A stretch of DNA of 59,304 nt from Akkermansiaceae bacterium (GCA_021733795.1 JAIPKB010000008.1:1-59304), one strand, 5' to 3'. Positions 1-10,700 are shown, numbered from the stretch's first letter. Notes: generated from the letters alone by a model not told the origin. Numbers and translations are program-made.

Positions 1-460
1 GAATACGTAGCCGCCATCCACGAGCGGTTCACCTACCGGATGCACGATCTGGGCGAGTTCATGAAGACGCTGCTGGCACGGTTTTGCGTTCGCTCCGCTC
101 ACGCCATGCGGTCAGGTCGGGGCTCCTCCGGCGCTCCATTTCTGATGGCGGCATAGCCGCCCGGGGCATTCACGGTGGTTCAATGGCGGGCACCAGCGGA
201 CGGGCGCGCTGTGGGAAAGCCGGTTCACGAGCGTGCTGGTGGAGGAAGGGATCGCGTCGCGGTATTTTTCGGATGGGGTGGCGATCGGGAGCCGTGGATT
301 TGTGGATGGGGTGTTCAAGGCGTGCCGTGAGCGTTTCAGCGCGCGGCGGACGAGTGGGGCGCGCAGGATGCGGGGTGCTGGAGCGGCGGCGGCGGGAGTG
401 ATCTGGAGTGCGCGGGATTTGAAGGTGGGGGTTGGGGAAGATTTGAGATTTGAGATTTGA
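1..460 (+). pseudogene. Degraded REP-associated tyrosine transposase (RAYT, Y1_Tnp family), 5' end outside window
   Basis: Frame 1 from base 1 reads a typical RAYT middle segment (YRMHDLGEFMKTLLARF) and breaks at base 84. The matching continuation (WFNGGHQRTGALWESRF, then SVLVEEG) resumes at 176 in a different frame. The 91 bp between them look like an insertion that also shifts frame. Right after LVEEG the reading jumps to the family's C-terminal part (RYFSDGVAIGSRGFVDGVF, then a basic SGARRMRG stretch). The central segment that normally follows LVEEG, containing the AAYIDLNPVRAG-type motif, is therefore deleted. Family assignment rests on remembered motif order in PVC-group RAYTs. The gene cannot make an active transposase. 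Palindromic repeats just downstream (633-728) fit the usual RAYT-REP association. Confidence 0.75.
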
Positions 461-528
461 GATTTGAGATTTGAGATTTGAGATTTGAGATTTGAGATTT
501 GAAATTTGAAATTTGAGATTTGAAATTG
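439..528 (+). repeat. 7-bp tandem repeat (agatttg)n
   Basis: About a dozen head-to-tail copies of a 7-bp AT-rich unit, with a few g-to-a variants near the end. They overlap the last codons of the RAYT remnant. Because 7 is not a multiple of 3, each unit would shift frame if translated. This is a low-complexity tract with no hairpin and no spacers. Confidence 0.9.
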
Positions 529-558
529 GAAAGCTGAAATGTGCGGTCCGTTGGCGAC

Positions 559-587
559 GTGGACAATAAGGTCCACGCTCCTTATGG
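559..587 (+). repeat. AATAAG hairpin/pseudoknot element, copy 1
   Basis: The stem GTGGAC/GTCCAC closes the loop AATAAG and is followed by GCTCCTTATGG. The loop ATAAG can pair with the downstream CTTAT, giving an H-type pseudoknot. Other copies (10884-10914, 15243-15273, 50868-50896) keep the loop and the downstream arm but have the stem CGACGAC/GTCGTCG, so both sides of the stem changed together. Confidence 0.7.
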
Positions 588-632
588 TTCATTGGTGAGC
601 GGGCGCAATTTCCGGGGCGATCCAATTAGCAA

Positions 633-728
633 GCGCGTTGTGACCAACGCGGCCACTGAAGATGCAGGCGCGTTGTGACCAACGCGGCCACTGAAGATGC
701 AGGCGCGTTGTGACCAACGCGGCCACTG
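633..728 (+). repeat. 35-bp tandem palindromic repeat, REP-like
   Basis: Two full 35-bp units (633, 668) and a third partial unit (703) in perfect register. Each unit contains the hairpin CGCGTTG-TGAC-CAACGCG, a 7-bp stem with a 4-nt loop. There are no spacers, so this is not a CRISPR array. Position next to a RAYT remnant and the palindrome suggest a REP-like family. The remaining bases to 1027 hold no gene that I can support. Confidence 0.75.
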
Positions 729-1027
729 TGCTCCCGGTGGCGGACGACGGACAACAGGCTGGAATCCCATCCTCCGTCTTCCTTCGCATGGCTACGGCGG
801 ACAGTGGACGGGTGATTGCTGTGGTTCGTCGCGGGTGTTGTGACGCCAGTGGGGCTGCATGAGCCGGCCGGAGAATCCCATTAAATGCGGCTGTTGGCGG
901 GAACATCCGGGTTCATTCGTTTCCAGTCCCGGGTTTCGGCTGAAAGATCGCCGCTGCCCGGCGCGTCTGTTGAATACCTGACCCCAGATGCCCCGGCAGT
1001 TGGGGCACCTTCCATTCCCAATTACCC

Positions 1028-2941
1028 ATGCCGATGCCCCTCCTCCCATTCATCCCGCTTGCCAACTTGCCGCAACGGCTTTTGCCCGTCGTGGCACTGA
1101 TGATGCCACTGGCGGCCGCCCCGGATTTCGTCCATGAAGTCGTGCCGATCTTGAAACAACATTGTGCCGAGTGTCACACCGCCCAGAAGAAAAAGGGCGG
1201 GCTCTCAATGAACACCGAGGAATCCTTCCGGCTCGGCTCATCAAGCGGCCCGGTCGTCAATGCCGCCGAGCCGAAGAAGAGCCTGCTGCTAGCACTCATC
1301 GCGACCGATGACGAGGATCTCCGGATGCCGCCGAAAGGCAAAGGCCTCGATCCCGGGGAAATCGAAACGCTCAAGGCCTGGGTGCTCGCCGGAGCCGCAT
1401 GGGAGCCTGGGTTCGCGTTTGTGCAGGCCACCTACGAGCCTCCGCTGCGCCCGCGGACACCCGTGCTGCCCGCCGCCGTGGACCAGCGCCACAATCCCAT
1501 CGACCGGATCATCGACCACTACCTCACGGAAAAGAACCTGCCGCGGCCCGCGCCGTTGGATGACCCGACGTTTCTCCGCCGGGTCCACCTCGACCTCATC
1601 GGCTTGCTGCCGACCGCCGACGAAGTCCGGACCTTCGCCACCGATCCGGCACCGGACAAGCGGGCGCGCCTGGTCGATGCCCTGCTGGCGGACCAGACCG
1701 CCTACGCCGAACACTGGCTGACCTTCTGGAATGACCTGCTGCGCAACGACTACGCCGGCACTGGCTACATCGATGGCGGCCGCAAGCAGATTAGCGGCTG
1801 GCTCTATCAGGCGCTTCGCGACAACATGCCCTACGACCAGTTTGTCCGCGCCTTGGTGGCCCCCACCGCCGCGAACGACGGCTTTGCCAATGGCATCAAA
1901 TGGCGCGGCACGGTGTCGGCCGCGCAGAGCACGCCGCTGCAATACGCCCAGTCGGTGGGACAGACGTTTCTGGGAATCAACCTGAAGTGTGCGTCCTGCC
2001 ACGATTCGTTTGTTGATCGCTGGAAACTCAGCGAAGCTTACGGGTTGGCCGCGATTTACTCGGACCAACCGCTCGAAATGTACCGCTGTGACAAGCCGAC
2101 CGGCAAGCCCGCGGTGCCCGCCTGGCTGTTTCCGGAACTGGGTACGGTGGACGCCAGCCTGCCAAAGGCCGGGCGGCTCGAGCAACTCGCCGCCTTGATC
2201 ACCCATCCGCAGAACGGCCGCACTCCGCGCGCCATCTGCAACCGCCTCTGGCACCGGTTGATGGGCCGCGGCATCGTCCATCCGGTGGATGCCATGCAGT
2301 CGCCGCCGTGGAACGAGGATTTGCTGGACCAACTGGCGGTGCACCTGGTGGAGAACCGCTGGGATTTGAAACAAACACTGCGCCTCATCTGCCTCTCCGC
2401 CGCCTACCAATCAACGGCCGAGTCGTCCGCCGCACCGCCGCAGGAAACCCGCTATGTCTACCGGGGACCGCGGCCGAAACGGCTCACGGCGGAGGAATTG
2501 ACCGATGCGATCTGGCAGCTTTGCGGCACCGCGCCGACGAAGTTCGACGCCCCGGTGACCCGCGACCCGGCGGGCAAGCCGATGGTGAGAGCCGCGTTGT
2601 TGCAATCCGACCTGCTGATGCGCACGCTCGGCCGTCCCAATCGCGAGCAGATCGTCAGCACCCGGCCGCTCGATCTAACCACCCTGGAGGCGATGGACCT
2701 CAACAACGGCGCCATCCTCGACGCCCGCCTGGCCGAGGGCGCGCGGGCGTTGTTGGCACGCGCCTTCGCCACCCCGGCCGACCTCGCCAGCTACGTCTGG
2801 CGGGCCGCGCTGACCCGCGAGCCGACGCCGGAGGAACTCGCCCTCGCGGTCGGCCTGCTGGGAACCGGGCCCGACGCCGCCACCATCCAGGATTTCCTCT
2901 GGGGAGTCCTGATGCTGCCGGAATTCCAGATCATCCGCTGA
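1028..2941 (+). CDS. DUF1549/DUF1553 domain protein with planctomycete-type cytochrome c (PSCyt1)
   Basis: A 637-residue exported protein. A hydrophobic N-terminus (about 1-31) is followed by a c-type haem motif CAECH (46-50) in a PSCyt1-like segment that ends near the MPPKG motif. DUF1549 follows (about 150-330, with NPIDRIIDHYL and RRVHLDLIGLLPT) and holds a second CxxCH, CASCH, near 320-324. DUF1553 fills the C-terminus (ICNRLWHRLMGRGIV onward). These families are characteristic of Planctomycetes and Verrucomicrobia. Their reaction is not established, but secreted haem proteins linked to polysaccharide breakdown are often proposed. The DUF1501 gene starts 43 bp downstream, the standard two-gene pair. 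It is somewhat shorter than many family members. Confidence 0.92.
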   Translation: MPMPLLPFIPLANLPQRLLPVVALMMPLAAAPDFVHEVVPILKQHCAECHTAQKKKGGLSMNTEESFRLGSSSGPVVNAAEPKKSLLLALIATDDEDLRMPPKGKGLDPGEIETLKAWVLAGAAWEPGFAFVQATYEPPLRPRTPVLPAAVDQRHNPIDRIIDHYLTEKNLPRPAPLDDPTFLRRVHLDLIGLLPTADEVRTFATDPAPDKRARLVDALLADQTAYAEHWLTFWNDLLRNDYAGTGYIDGGRKQISGWLYQALRDNMPYDQFVRALVAPTAANDGFANGIKWRGTVSAAQSTPLQYAQSVGQTFLGINLKCASCHDSFVDRWKLSEAYGLAAIYSDQPLEMYRCDKPTGKPAVPAWLFPELGTVDASLPKAGRLEQLAALITHPQNGRTPRAICNRLWHRLMGRGIVHPVDAMQSPPWNEDLLDQLAVHLVENRWDLKQTLRLICLSAAYQSTAESSAAPPQETRYVYRGPRPKRLTAEELTDAIWQLCGTAPTKFDAPVTRDPAGKPMVRAALLQSDLLMRTLGRPNREQIVSTRPLDLTTLEAMDLNNGAILDARLAEGARALLARAFATPADLASYVWRAALTREPTPEELALAVGLLGTGPDAATIQDFLWGVLMLPEFQIIR

Positions 2942-2984
2942 GAGGCAAGCATTAGGCACGAAGCACCAAAATCCAAACAACCAT

Positions 2985-4424
2985 ATGCAACCGCTCGAAC
3001 TTGATCCTGCCCAGCCCCGCCGGGATTTTCTGAAGAAACTTTCCGCCGCCTCGCTGGCGGCATTGATCGCCCGGGAGCCGCGTGCCGCGGCCGCGGAAAC
3101 CACCGTGCACCCGCCGGCCACGGCCGATGCCTGCATCCTGCTCTGGATGGGCGGCGGCATGGCGGCCCCGGAAACCTTCGATCCCAAAACCTATCAACCC
3201 TTCGTCAAGGGCACCCCGGTTGCGAAGATATTGTCCACCTTTCCGGCCATCGACACGGCGGTGGATTCGATCAAAATCTGCCAGGGCCTCGAGCAAATCG
3301 CCAGGGTGATGGATCGGGCGACGTTGATCCGCTCCGCCGTCCAGCCGGATTTGGGAAGTATCCTGCATTCGCGCCACCAATACCACTGGCACACCGGTTA
3401 CGTGCCGCCGCAAACGGTGGCCGCTCCGCACCTCGGCGCGTGGATGGCCAAGGTGCTCGGGCCCCGCAATCCGGTGATGCCCGCGTTCATCAACATCGGC
3501 CAACGGCTCGAAGGGGTGGGCGAGTCCGAGGAACTCAAGGCCTTCACCACCGGCGGGTTTTTCGGCTCGGAATTCGGCCCGATGAACCTGCCGTTTCCCG
3601 AGGAGGCGATGCTCGCCGTCCGCCCGCCCAAGGGGATGGACCCCGGCCGCTTCGCCAACCGCCGCCGGTTTTTCCAACAACTCGTCGATCGCAGCCCGCA
3701 GCGCGAGCTGATGTCGGATCACCAACAGCAATCCATGCTTCGTTCGTTAGAGAGTGCCCACCACCTGCTCTCCGCGCCGGAGGCGAAGGCCTTCGACCTG
3801 GGACTCGAGTCCAAGGAAACCCGCGCCGCCTACGGTGACTCCCGCTTCGGCCAGGGTTGTCTGCTGGCGCGCAATCTCGTCGAAAATGGCGCGCGCTTTG
3901 TGGAAGTCACCACCGAATACGTGCCCTTCCTGCACTGGGACACCCATGCCGACGGGCATGCGGTGGCGGAGCGGATGCACCGCGAAATCGACGGACCGGT
4001 CGCCCGCCTGATCCTGGACCTGGAAGAGCGCAAGCTGCTCGACCGCACGCTGGTCATCATCGCCTCGGAATTCAGTCGCGATGCCATGATCGAGGGCGTT
4101 CCCGGTTCAACGGCGACGGACCAGTCCAACGCCAAATCCGACACCCTGGAGGAATCGAAGCATTACGGTCTGCACCGCCATTTCACCGGCGGCACCTCGG
4201 TGGTGATGTTCGGCGGCGGCATGAAACGCGGCTATCTCCACGGAGCGACCGCCCCCGAGCGGCCGTTGATCGCCACCACCCCGCCGGTAAGCATCAGCGA
4301 CCTGCACGCCACCATTTTCACCGCCATGGGGATCAGTCCCAAGACGTTGTTCGAAGTGGAACAACGGCCGTTTTACGCGACGCAGGATGGCAAGGGTGTC
4401 GCGGTGAAAGAGGTGTTCGCATAG
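2985..4424 (+). CDS. DUF1501 domain protein, Tat-exported (sulfatase-like fold)
   Basis: A 479-residue protein. The N-terminus carries a twin-arginine-like signal (PRRDFLKKLSAASLAALIA, about 9-28). The rest matches DUF1501, a family related to alkaline phosphatase/sulfatase folds: LLWMGGGMAAPETFDPK near the start, then HSRHQYHWHTGYV, DTHADGHA and the C-terminal HLHGATAPE-like region typical of the group. The function is unknown. It is almost always encoded beside DUF1549/DUF1553 proteins, as here, so the two probably act together in the periplasm. It ends 44 bp before the convergent protease gene on the other strand. Confidence 0.92.
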   Translation: MQPLELDPAQPRRDFLKKLSAASLAALIAREPRAAAAETTVHPPATADACILLWMGGGMAAPETFDPKTYQPFVKGTPVAKILSTFPAIDTAVDSIKICQGLEQIARVMDRATLIRSAVQPDLGSILHSRHQYHWHTGYVPPQTVAAPHLGAWMAKVLGPRNPVMPAFINIGQRLEGVGESEELKAFTTGGFFGSEFGPMNLPFPEEAMLAVRPPKGMDPGRFANRRRFFQQLVDRSPQRELMSDHQQQSMLRSLESAHHLLSAPEAKAFDLGLESKETRAAYGDSRFGQGCLLARNLVENGARFVEVTTEYVPFLHWDTHADGHAVAERMHREIDGPVARLILDLEERKLLDRTLVIIASEFSRDAMIEGVPGSTATDQSNAKSDTLEESKHYGLHRHFTGGTSVVMFGGGMKRGYLHGATAPERPLIATTPPVSISDLHATIFTAMGISPKTLFEVEQRPFYATQDGKGVAVKEVFA

Positions 4425-4468
4425 CACTGCGGCGAGGCCGGTGTCCTGAATCCTCCGGTTTGCGGCAA

Positions 4469-6829
4469 TCACTCGAACTCGACGCGGTAGTCGACGCGGT
4501 CGAGCTTGGTGACGATCTCGCCGGATTGCTGGTCGAAGTCGATGAGTCGGACGCGCCAGCGGTAGGTGCGGGAGCCGTCGAGATTTTCATCGACGGTGTG
4601 CTTGCCGGTCCACCCGAGCGGCTGCGGAAGCTCCTGAACCTGGGTGATGGATTTCACCTTCCGCGTCGTGGTCAACTCGGCGTTGGTGAAGGTTTCCTCC
4701 CGGTCGTACTGATCGCCACACCAGTAGCGGTGTGGATAGGTGCCGGCTCCGCGGATCACGTAGAGCGGCTTGTCGGCCCACTGCTTCCAGTCTTCCGGCA
4801 CCCGCATCTTCACCTTCCACCATTTTTCCGGGGCATGAACGGAGACGAGGTCATCCTTCACCACGACTCGTGCGGGGGCGGAACGAGGTGCCGAGGGCAG
4901 GTGTGGGGCGAAGGCCGGATCGCCGAAGAGCGAGCGGATCTGGAGTTGGTAATGATCGGGCCCGCCCCCGGTCTGACCCGTTTCGAGGACGGTGACCGTC
5001 ATACTGTTCTGGGCGGCCCGGTGGGCGTCGCCGATGGTGCCGCCGGCCAGCACCGTGTTCCAGAATTGGGCCCGCTGCTGTTCCTGGTGGGCAATCCCGG
5101 GGCGGGTCTGGCCGACGAAGCCCACCGCTCCGTTGCGGAAAAACCGGGAGATGACCGAGCGGAATCCCGGTTCGTAGTCGAGCGTGCAGGTCAGGCATCC
5201 TCCCGATTCCACGAGCACCGGCGCGAGCAGCGTGGTCGAATCCATGTCGTAGGTTTGGCCGAGGTCCTTCCACCACGAGTGCGCCATGTGGGTGAGAAAG
5301 GCAACGCGGGTAAGAGGAGAATCCTGACTGAAGGATTTCTCCGGCTTGCCCTTTTTGCCCTCGGACGGCGGCTCGATCCACTTGAGGTTCTGCTGGTCGT
5401 GGAAGGCCGAGGCATCGAGTCCGACGTTCTCGAAGTTGTGGATCATCGTGTTCTCCCACCGGGCCTGACCGGCTTTCTCGCTCCATGCCGGGTCGAGCAG
5501 GGACCCGTAGGTCACCACCCGGCTGGCATGGAGGGTGGCGAAGGTGGCGCTCTCGCCGATGAGACGCCCCACCGCGATCTCGGTGAATAGATCGTCGTCG
5601 GCATTGCCATAGGGGTGGTCCGAGGTCATGTCGGTTTCGTTGTTAGGCTGGATGGACTGGGGGATCGCGTCGGGGAATCCGACGAGGCACAGGTAGCGGG
5701 GCGTTCCGACCTCGGCGTAGAGCTGGCGGAGTTCATCGCAAATTTCCTCTGCACTGCCGGAACTCACCGTCAGGTCGCACTCGGTGCCCCACTTCCTGCC
5801 AAAGTCCAGGTGGCATGATTTGCCCAGGAGCTTGATCACGCCGTCGCTCTTGAATGGGCCTTCCCCGGCGCCGGTGAAGGTGCCGTCACCATCCAGGTCC
5901 AGGTACAGCTGCGCGTCATTGCCCGAGGTTCCGGAGCTGAGAACGAACGGCACCTTGCCTTCGGGGAGATCGATGACGCCCTGCTTCGGAGGCTTCTTGC
6001 CGGTGGGGATTCCCTTCGGCACATCCCCCGTGATCGGTGTGCCGGTGAAGGGAAGCCGCCAGCGGATGTCGCGGTCAAGGGGGGCCACCATCCCGTCGCG
6101 GGCGGAGGCGAGGAGCGGGGCCGCAAGGGAGAGCTTGCGGATGGTCGTGCCCGAACGGTCCCGCACGTTCACCAGGGCGAAATAGGGAGTTTCCAGCTTC
6201 CGGGTTTTCATCCAGGACAGGACGGCGCGGAGGTCGCTGAGCTCCGTGGCATCGAGACCCTTGGGAACCTTCCCGACGAAGAGCAGTTCGGTGGCCTTCA
6301 GGCGCCGGATCGTGTCGGTTGTTAGGGTGTCAGGTCCCCGGCTGCCGCAGGCGAGGAGCGGGACCCGCAGACGCGCCGCCAAGGTCGATGCCATCAGCGC
6401 GGATGCGTAGTCATCAGCGCGACAGAGGACCACCCGGTCGCTCGAGGTCCAAAATGTGGTGGCCAAGGCCGCGGTGGCCGTCTCGGCGTTCGACGCCGGA
6501 AGCTCGTGCAGCGTTCCAATCTCCGGAGCCCCGGCAAGCGGCGATTCGCCCACATGATAGATGGCGGCCGGCTTGTAGCGGCGCAGGTAGTCGGCGACCT
6601 CCCGCGGGATCTGCCCCCCTTCCTCGAGGGCGATGGCCGGGGCCTTTCCCTCGTTGGCCTTGCAGGCGGCGGGGACGGCGGCGAGGTAGGCGATATCCTG
6701 CCAACTCTCACCCCGGCCCTGCGTCACCAGGAGGACGGTGCGGGTGGCTGCGGACGGTTCGCCGGCAGGAGCGGCACCGGGGATCAACGCAAGGGCGAAC
6801 AACGAGAGAAGAAGGCGGGTGGTGTTCAT
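4469..6829 (-). CDS. Secreted C25 (gingipain-like) cysteine peptidase family protein
   Basis: A 786-residue protein with a clear signal peptide (MNTTRLLLSLFALALIPGAAPA). Residues about 30-230 resemble a cell-wall-binding-2-like alpha/beta region (alanine-rich, with ALMASTLAARLRVPLLAC). The middle reads like a C25 peptidase: a YLCLVGFPDAIP strand, GNADDDLFTEIAVGRL, a His in THMAHSWWKD (about 513) and a Cys in ESGGCLTC (about 543) as the likely catalytic dyad, and the SLFGDPAF motif that closes many C25 domains. The C-terminus is a beta-rich tail. The likely role is extracellular proteolysis. The substrate is unknown. The family call rests on motif order and is moderately firm. Confidence 0.7.
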   Translation of the reverse strand: MNTTRLLLSLFALALIPGAAPAGEPSAATRTVLLVTQGRGESWQDIAYLAAVPAACKANEGKAPAIALEEGGQIPREVADYLRRYKPAAIYHVGESPLAGAPEIGTLHELPASNAETATAALATTFWTSSDRVVLCRADDYASALMASTLAARLRVPLLACGSRGPDTLTTDTIRRLKATELLFVGKVPKGLDATELSDLRAVLSWMKTRKLETPYFALVNVRDRSGTTIRKLSLAAPLLASARDGMVAPLDRDIRWRLPFTGTPITGDVPKGIPTGKKPPKQGVIDLPEGKVPFVLSSGTSGNDAQLYLDLDGDGTFTGAGEGPFKSDGVIKLLGKSCHLDFGRKWGTECDLTVSSGSAEEICDELRQLYAEVGTPRYLCLVGFPDAIPQSIQPNNETDMTSDHPYGNADDDLFTEIAVGRLIGESATFATLHASRVVTYGSLLDPAWSEKAGQARWENTMIHNFENVGLDASAFHDQQNLKWIEPPSEGKKGKPEKSFSQDSPLTRVAFLTHMAHSWWKDLGQTYDMDSTTLLAPVLVESGGCLTCTLDYEPGFRSVISRFFRNGAVGFVGQTRPGIAHQEQQRAQFWNTVLAGGTIGDAHRAAQNSMTVTVLETGQTGGGPDHYQLQIRSLFGDPAFAPHLPSAPRSAPARVVVKDDLVSVHAPEKWWKVKMRVPEDWKQWADKPLYVIRGAGTYPHRYWCGDQYDREETFTNAELTTTRKVKSITQVQELPQPLGWTGKHTVDENLDGSRTYRWRVRLIDFDQQSGEIVTKLDRVDYRVEFE

Positions 6830-6958
6830 GGGGTATCGGACCTACTGGGAGGGGGCTCTACTACGCACGACCCGCCCCCGGGCTTTCAAAAACAGATGGT
6901 CTACCCCAGATCAGTCAGCAAACCTGGCATTCCGTGCATCTGTTAGCGCAGACGAGGT

Positions 6959-7343
6959 TCAGTCGGCTTTCTTGCTGCCCTTCGTCCACGCGGGCACCCG
7001 CAGGTCCTTGACGGGGGCGTCCGGGGGAATGAACGGCTTGAGGTCAAGGACGGGACTGCCGGCAAACGCATCAATGCCGTCCAGCATCACCAGGTTGTGC
7101 TCCACCGCCAGAACCTTGACACACTCAGCGCGATCAGGTTGGGCCGGACCGGAGAGCGACAGGCGAAGACGCCCGTCAACGGGTTCGCCTGATCGCCGCG
7201 GGGATGGACCCGCAAAATGCCACGCTTCTGCGGCTGGTCGTTTTGATCGAACCAATAGAACACGTTCACATGCGACCATTCCTGCAACCCCAGCAGGCCC
7301 TCCACATACGGGTCAAAAATGCGGATCCGGGTCCATTTGTCAC
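6959..7343 (-). pseudogene. Frameshifted TrmO/YaeB-like tRNA (adenine-N6)-methyltransferase
   Basis: Reading leftward from about 7343, one frame gives TRIRIFDPYVEGLLGLQEWS, WFDQNDQPQKRGILRVHPRG, then LTGVFACRSPVRPNLIALSV. At about 7120 the frame breaks, and the next frame continues the same protein (KVLAVEHNLVMLDGIDAFAG, SPVLDLKPFIPP) to a stop at 6959. This is the TsaA/TrmO fold, which methylates t6A37 of some tRNAs. A single-base deletion near 7120 joins the frames. Upstream of 7343 no in-frame start with homologous sequence is evident, though a strong AAGGAG lies there, so the 5' end may also be damaged. A sequencing error is possible for the frameshift. Confidence 0.7.
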
Positions 7344-7726
7344 TCCTTCTGAGAGAGGCGCAGGACAAGAAAGTCGGCGTCACCTTCACGCTTGGCACTG
7401 CCAGGGACCGACCTCCGGGCGGTCCGGTTGGGGGCGGTCCCGAGCGCGGGAAAGAACGCCACCAGGTTGTTAGGTTCCCGCGGTGGGGAACCGCTGGGCA
7501 ATACGGATGTTGAGGGTGTTTCGTGGATTCAAGGAAGGCGGCCTCGCCCCAGCCGGACCGCTCGGAGAGACGGTCCCTGCCTGCTTTGACTTCCCTGTGA
7601 TGCACCCTTCGGAGATCCATAATGATTCAAATCACCAACCATGTGTGAGCCAATCCTGAAAGAATCGCGCAAACGCGCGCGTTGCGGGATGACGCGAACT
7701 ATCCCACCCTGCTTCGGATTCACAAC
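7344..7726. other. Intergenic region without recognised gene
   Basis: About 380 bp between the trmO remnant and the glycoside hydrolase. Short open frames occur, but none shows a recognisable domain or a ribosome-binding site. No terminator or operator stands out. Confidence 0.5.
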
Positions 7727-10700
7727 ATGAAAGCACTAGTTTCACATCGCATCATCATGGCCAGCCTGATGGCCGCATCATCCCTCGCCGCGCAATCGGC
7801 ACGGATCACCCAAACGGGAAATGTGGTGACTTTGCAGAATGACCGGGTCCGTTTTGAATTCGATCTTGCGGCGGGCACCTACCGCATCTTCGACCAGGGA
7901 GATCACCATCCGGCCATCTCCAAGGCCAGGCTGAAGATCAACGATTGGTCCTCGGACGCGACCGGGGTCGAACGATCATGGCAGCAGCACCCCGTGGCGG
8001 ATTCGAGCGGCAAGGGCCTGGCGCTTGACCTCAGCTTCAAGTCGCAGGAGGCCCCTGAGATGCTGTTCTCCGTTGCTCTCTACGAGCATCAGGATTTCTT
8101 CAGTGCCAGCGGGGGCATCTTCAACTCGGGAGCACACCCCGTCCGGGTCAGGGAGATCCATGTCATGGCCGACGGGGTCATCCATGAGGGCGTTGATATG
8201 ACCAAGGATTTCGCCATGATCGACGGCTTCAGCGGAGGCGAGCCCCTCGAGTACGGCCGGCGTTTCTACTCACCACTAACCCGCAGCAATGCGCTGAAAT
8301 CCAGAAACAACATTCTCCTGACCTTCTCCGCCGAAAAGAAGCGCCATCTGCTGGTCATGGGCGGGCTCAGTTATCATGATTTTGACAAATTCGCCACCAT
8401 TGCCCAGGACCGGCGGACGGAACTCGAACTGGGCCGGGATCAGGCAAGCAGCTTGTTGTGTTACCTCGACCTGCCCCGGGAGAAATCCGACCACAGCGCG
8501 GGTGGGGAGACCCTGGAATTGACCAAGGGAACGAAACTCCGGACCTGGCAGAACCATGAATTCCGTTGTTCCGAGATGGCCACCTCGGTGATGGAGCCGG
8601 AAAGGATCATTATTACAGCCAGCAACCTGCAAATGGACCGGCCCTACACCCTGGGGTTTTCATGGTGGTATGGCCTTTGGCACGGCAACCACCCGGATCT
8701 CAGACAATCGGTCATGGTGGAGTTCGACGAGGATGGCGTTCCAAAGCGATTGCCCCTGCTTGAAAATCGCACCCTGCCCCGCTTCGACGGGGTGAAAAAA
8801 ATGGATGTGGAACAGGTCGAACTGACCCTGCCGGCCGCAGCGGTACGGGCGGGAAGCCTGCGCATCGTGATTGAGAAATCCGCAGCACCGACGGACAATG
8901 AGCGGGATGGTTCGCCAACCAAAACACCAGCGCCTGATGAGAACGTTTATCTGAGTGAGATCTGGCTTCGCGACGGCAGGCATGAGGCGCTGTTGCCATC
9001 CAAGCCGACGCCGGTGGCGGACTGCCCCCGGCCCCGGCGCAAGTTTAAGGCGCAGTTGTTCGCAGCCGATCCGGTTGGCAAGCGGGTGGATCCCGGGCAA
9101 CGCTATCTGGCCCAGGATCGCTTCTATATTGATGTGACCGGTTCTGATCCATTCGTCGCCCTGGAGAACTATGGTTTGCGGGTGCGCCAGGCCCAGGAGA
9201 TCCGGTCGAGTATGTATGATTTCCCCACCGTCTGCCTCTGGTATGCCGCAGACCAACGTTATGGCAAGAGCAAAGCGGACAACACCACGCTGGGCGCGGT
9301 AAATGAAATGAAGCAAATCGCCGCGAGCGGGTTCCTGAAATACAGCCGGGCCGCGGTCAGACTGGTCCCCGATTCATATATGCCGGACAATCAGCAGGGA
9401 TGGTGGGACGACAAGCACTGGCAACGGGAGGACACGGACCGCAACGTGACTCAGAACGGACGTTATGTAAAACCCTATGAAACCTCCGAGAAGTGGGGAA
9501 AGGCGGTGACCGCACTGGGCGGAATCCCCCTGACCTATTGCCAAACCAGTTACCGGTCGGAGGATTACGCCAGGGACTTTCCCGGACACATGCTCTTCAA
9601 CAAGCGCTATGCCTGGAAGGGACAACCGGAGGACCCCCATGGGGAGATCTTCACCGACTGGAACAAAACGTGGACCCGCAATGGCAGGGTGGTTTGGGGC
9701 TATGACTATACCGATCCGGACTTCCTTTCCCACATGCACCAGGTTTACGCCAATCTCAAGGCGGGAGGGATCAAGGGCTTGATGTTTGACTACCCGGCCT
9801 CGGGCTGGGCCAAGGCCGGGGGCATGGAGGATGACTACTCGACCACCGCAGCCGCTTACCGGACGATCTTCAGGCTGGCTCACGATGGCTTGGGGCCGGA
9901 GTCCTATGTGCATGAACGGAACATGGAGCGCGGCAGCGACGTCTCCATCGGCCTGGTGGCATCCATGCGCACCGAGAACGACACCGATGCCATGGACGGC
10001 GCGACCGTGACCCGTTGCGGCCTGCGGTGGTATAAAAACCGGGTGCTCGTCAACCAGGATACCGACTCCAAGAACATCGTCCGGTTGCAGGATAATCGCG
10101 ACCAGGTCAGGGCGGTCCTGACCATGGCCTACGTGACCACGGGAAGGCTGCTGCTGGCCAACAGCTTCTCACAATTCTCTCCCGAGACCTTCCGGGACCT
10201 GACCCGCACGTTTCCCTATCATACGGTGCCCAGGAGCGCCCGGCCGGTCGATGCCTTTGTGGCTGATGTCCCGGCCGTGTACGATTTCGAGGTCAATCCA
10301 CAATGGCACCAGGTGGCCTTCTACAATTCTGACAAGCAACAGCCGAAACTCGTCGGAATTGACATCTCCGGACCGCAGGTCGGCGGCGCACTGGGGCTGG
10401 ATCCGGACCGGGAATACTATCTGTTTGATTTCTGGAACCATGCTTTCATCGGAAAAAGAGCGGGAAGCACGCGCCTCGAACAACAGCTTCGCCCCGGGGA
10501 AGCCCGCATGATCTCGGTGCGCGAATGCCTGGACCGGCCCCAGGTCATCTCCACCGACCGCCATCTCATGCAGGGCTACCTCGATCTGCTCCGGGTGGAA
10601 TGGGATGAAGAGCGCCACGTATTGACCGGTGTCAGCAACATCATCGGCGGCGATCCCTATCGCGTGTCACTGGCCCTGAACGGCCATTCACCAACGACGA

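Noticed and set aside
633..728. Possible short CRISPR array
   Set aside because: The 35-bp units are contiguous without variable spacers and there are no cas genes.
1289..2410. 373-codon minus-strand open frame
   Set aside because: It lies entirely opposite the DUF1549/DUF1553 gene and shows no recognisable motif. High GC content explains its length.
3857..5590. 577-codon plus-strand open frame crossing the DUF1501 stop
   Set aside because: It is out of frame with DUF1501 and antisense to the C25-like protease, with no domain of its own.
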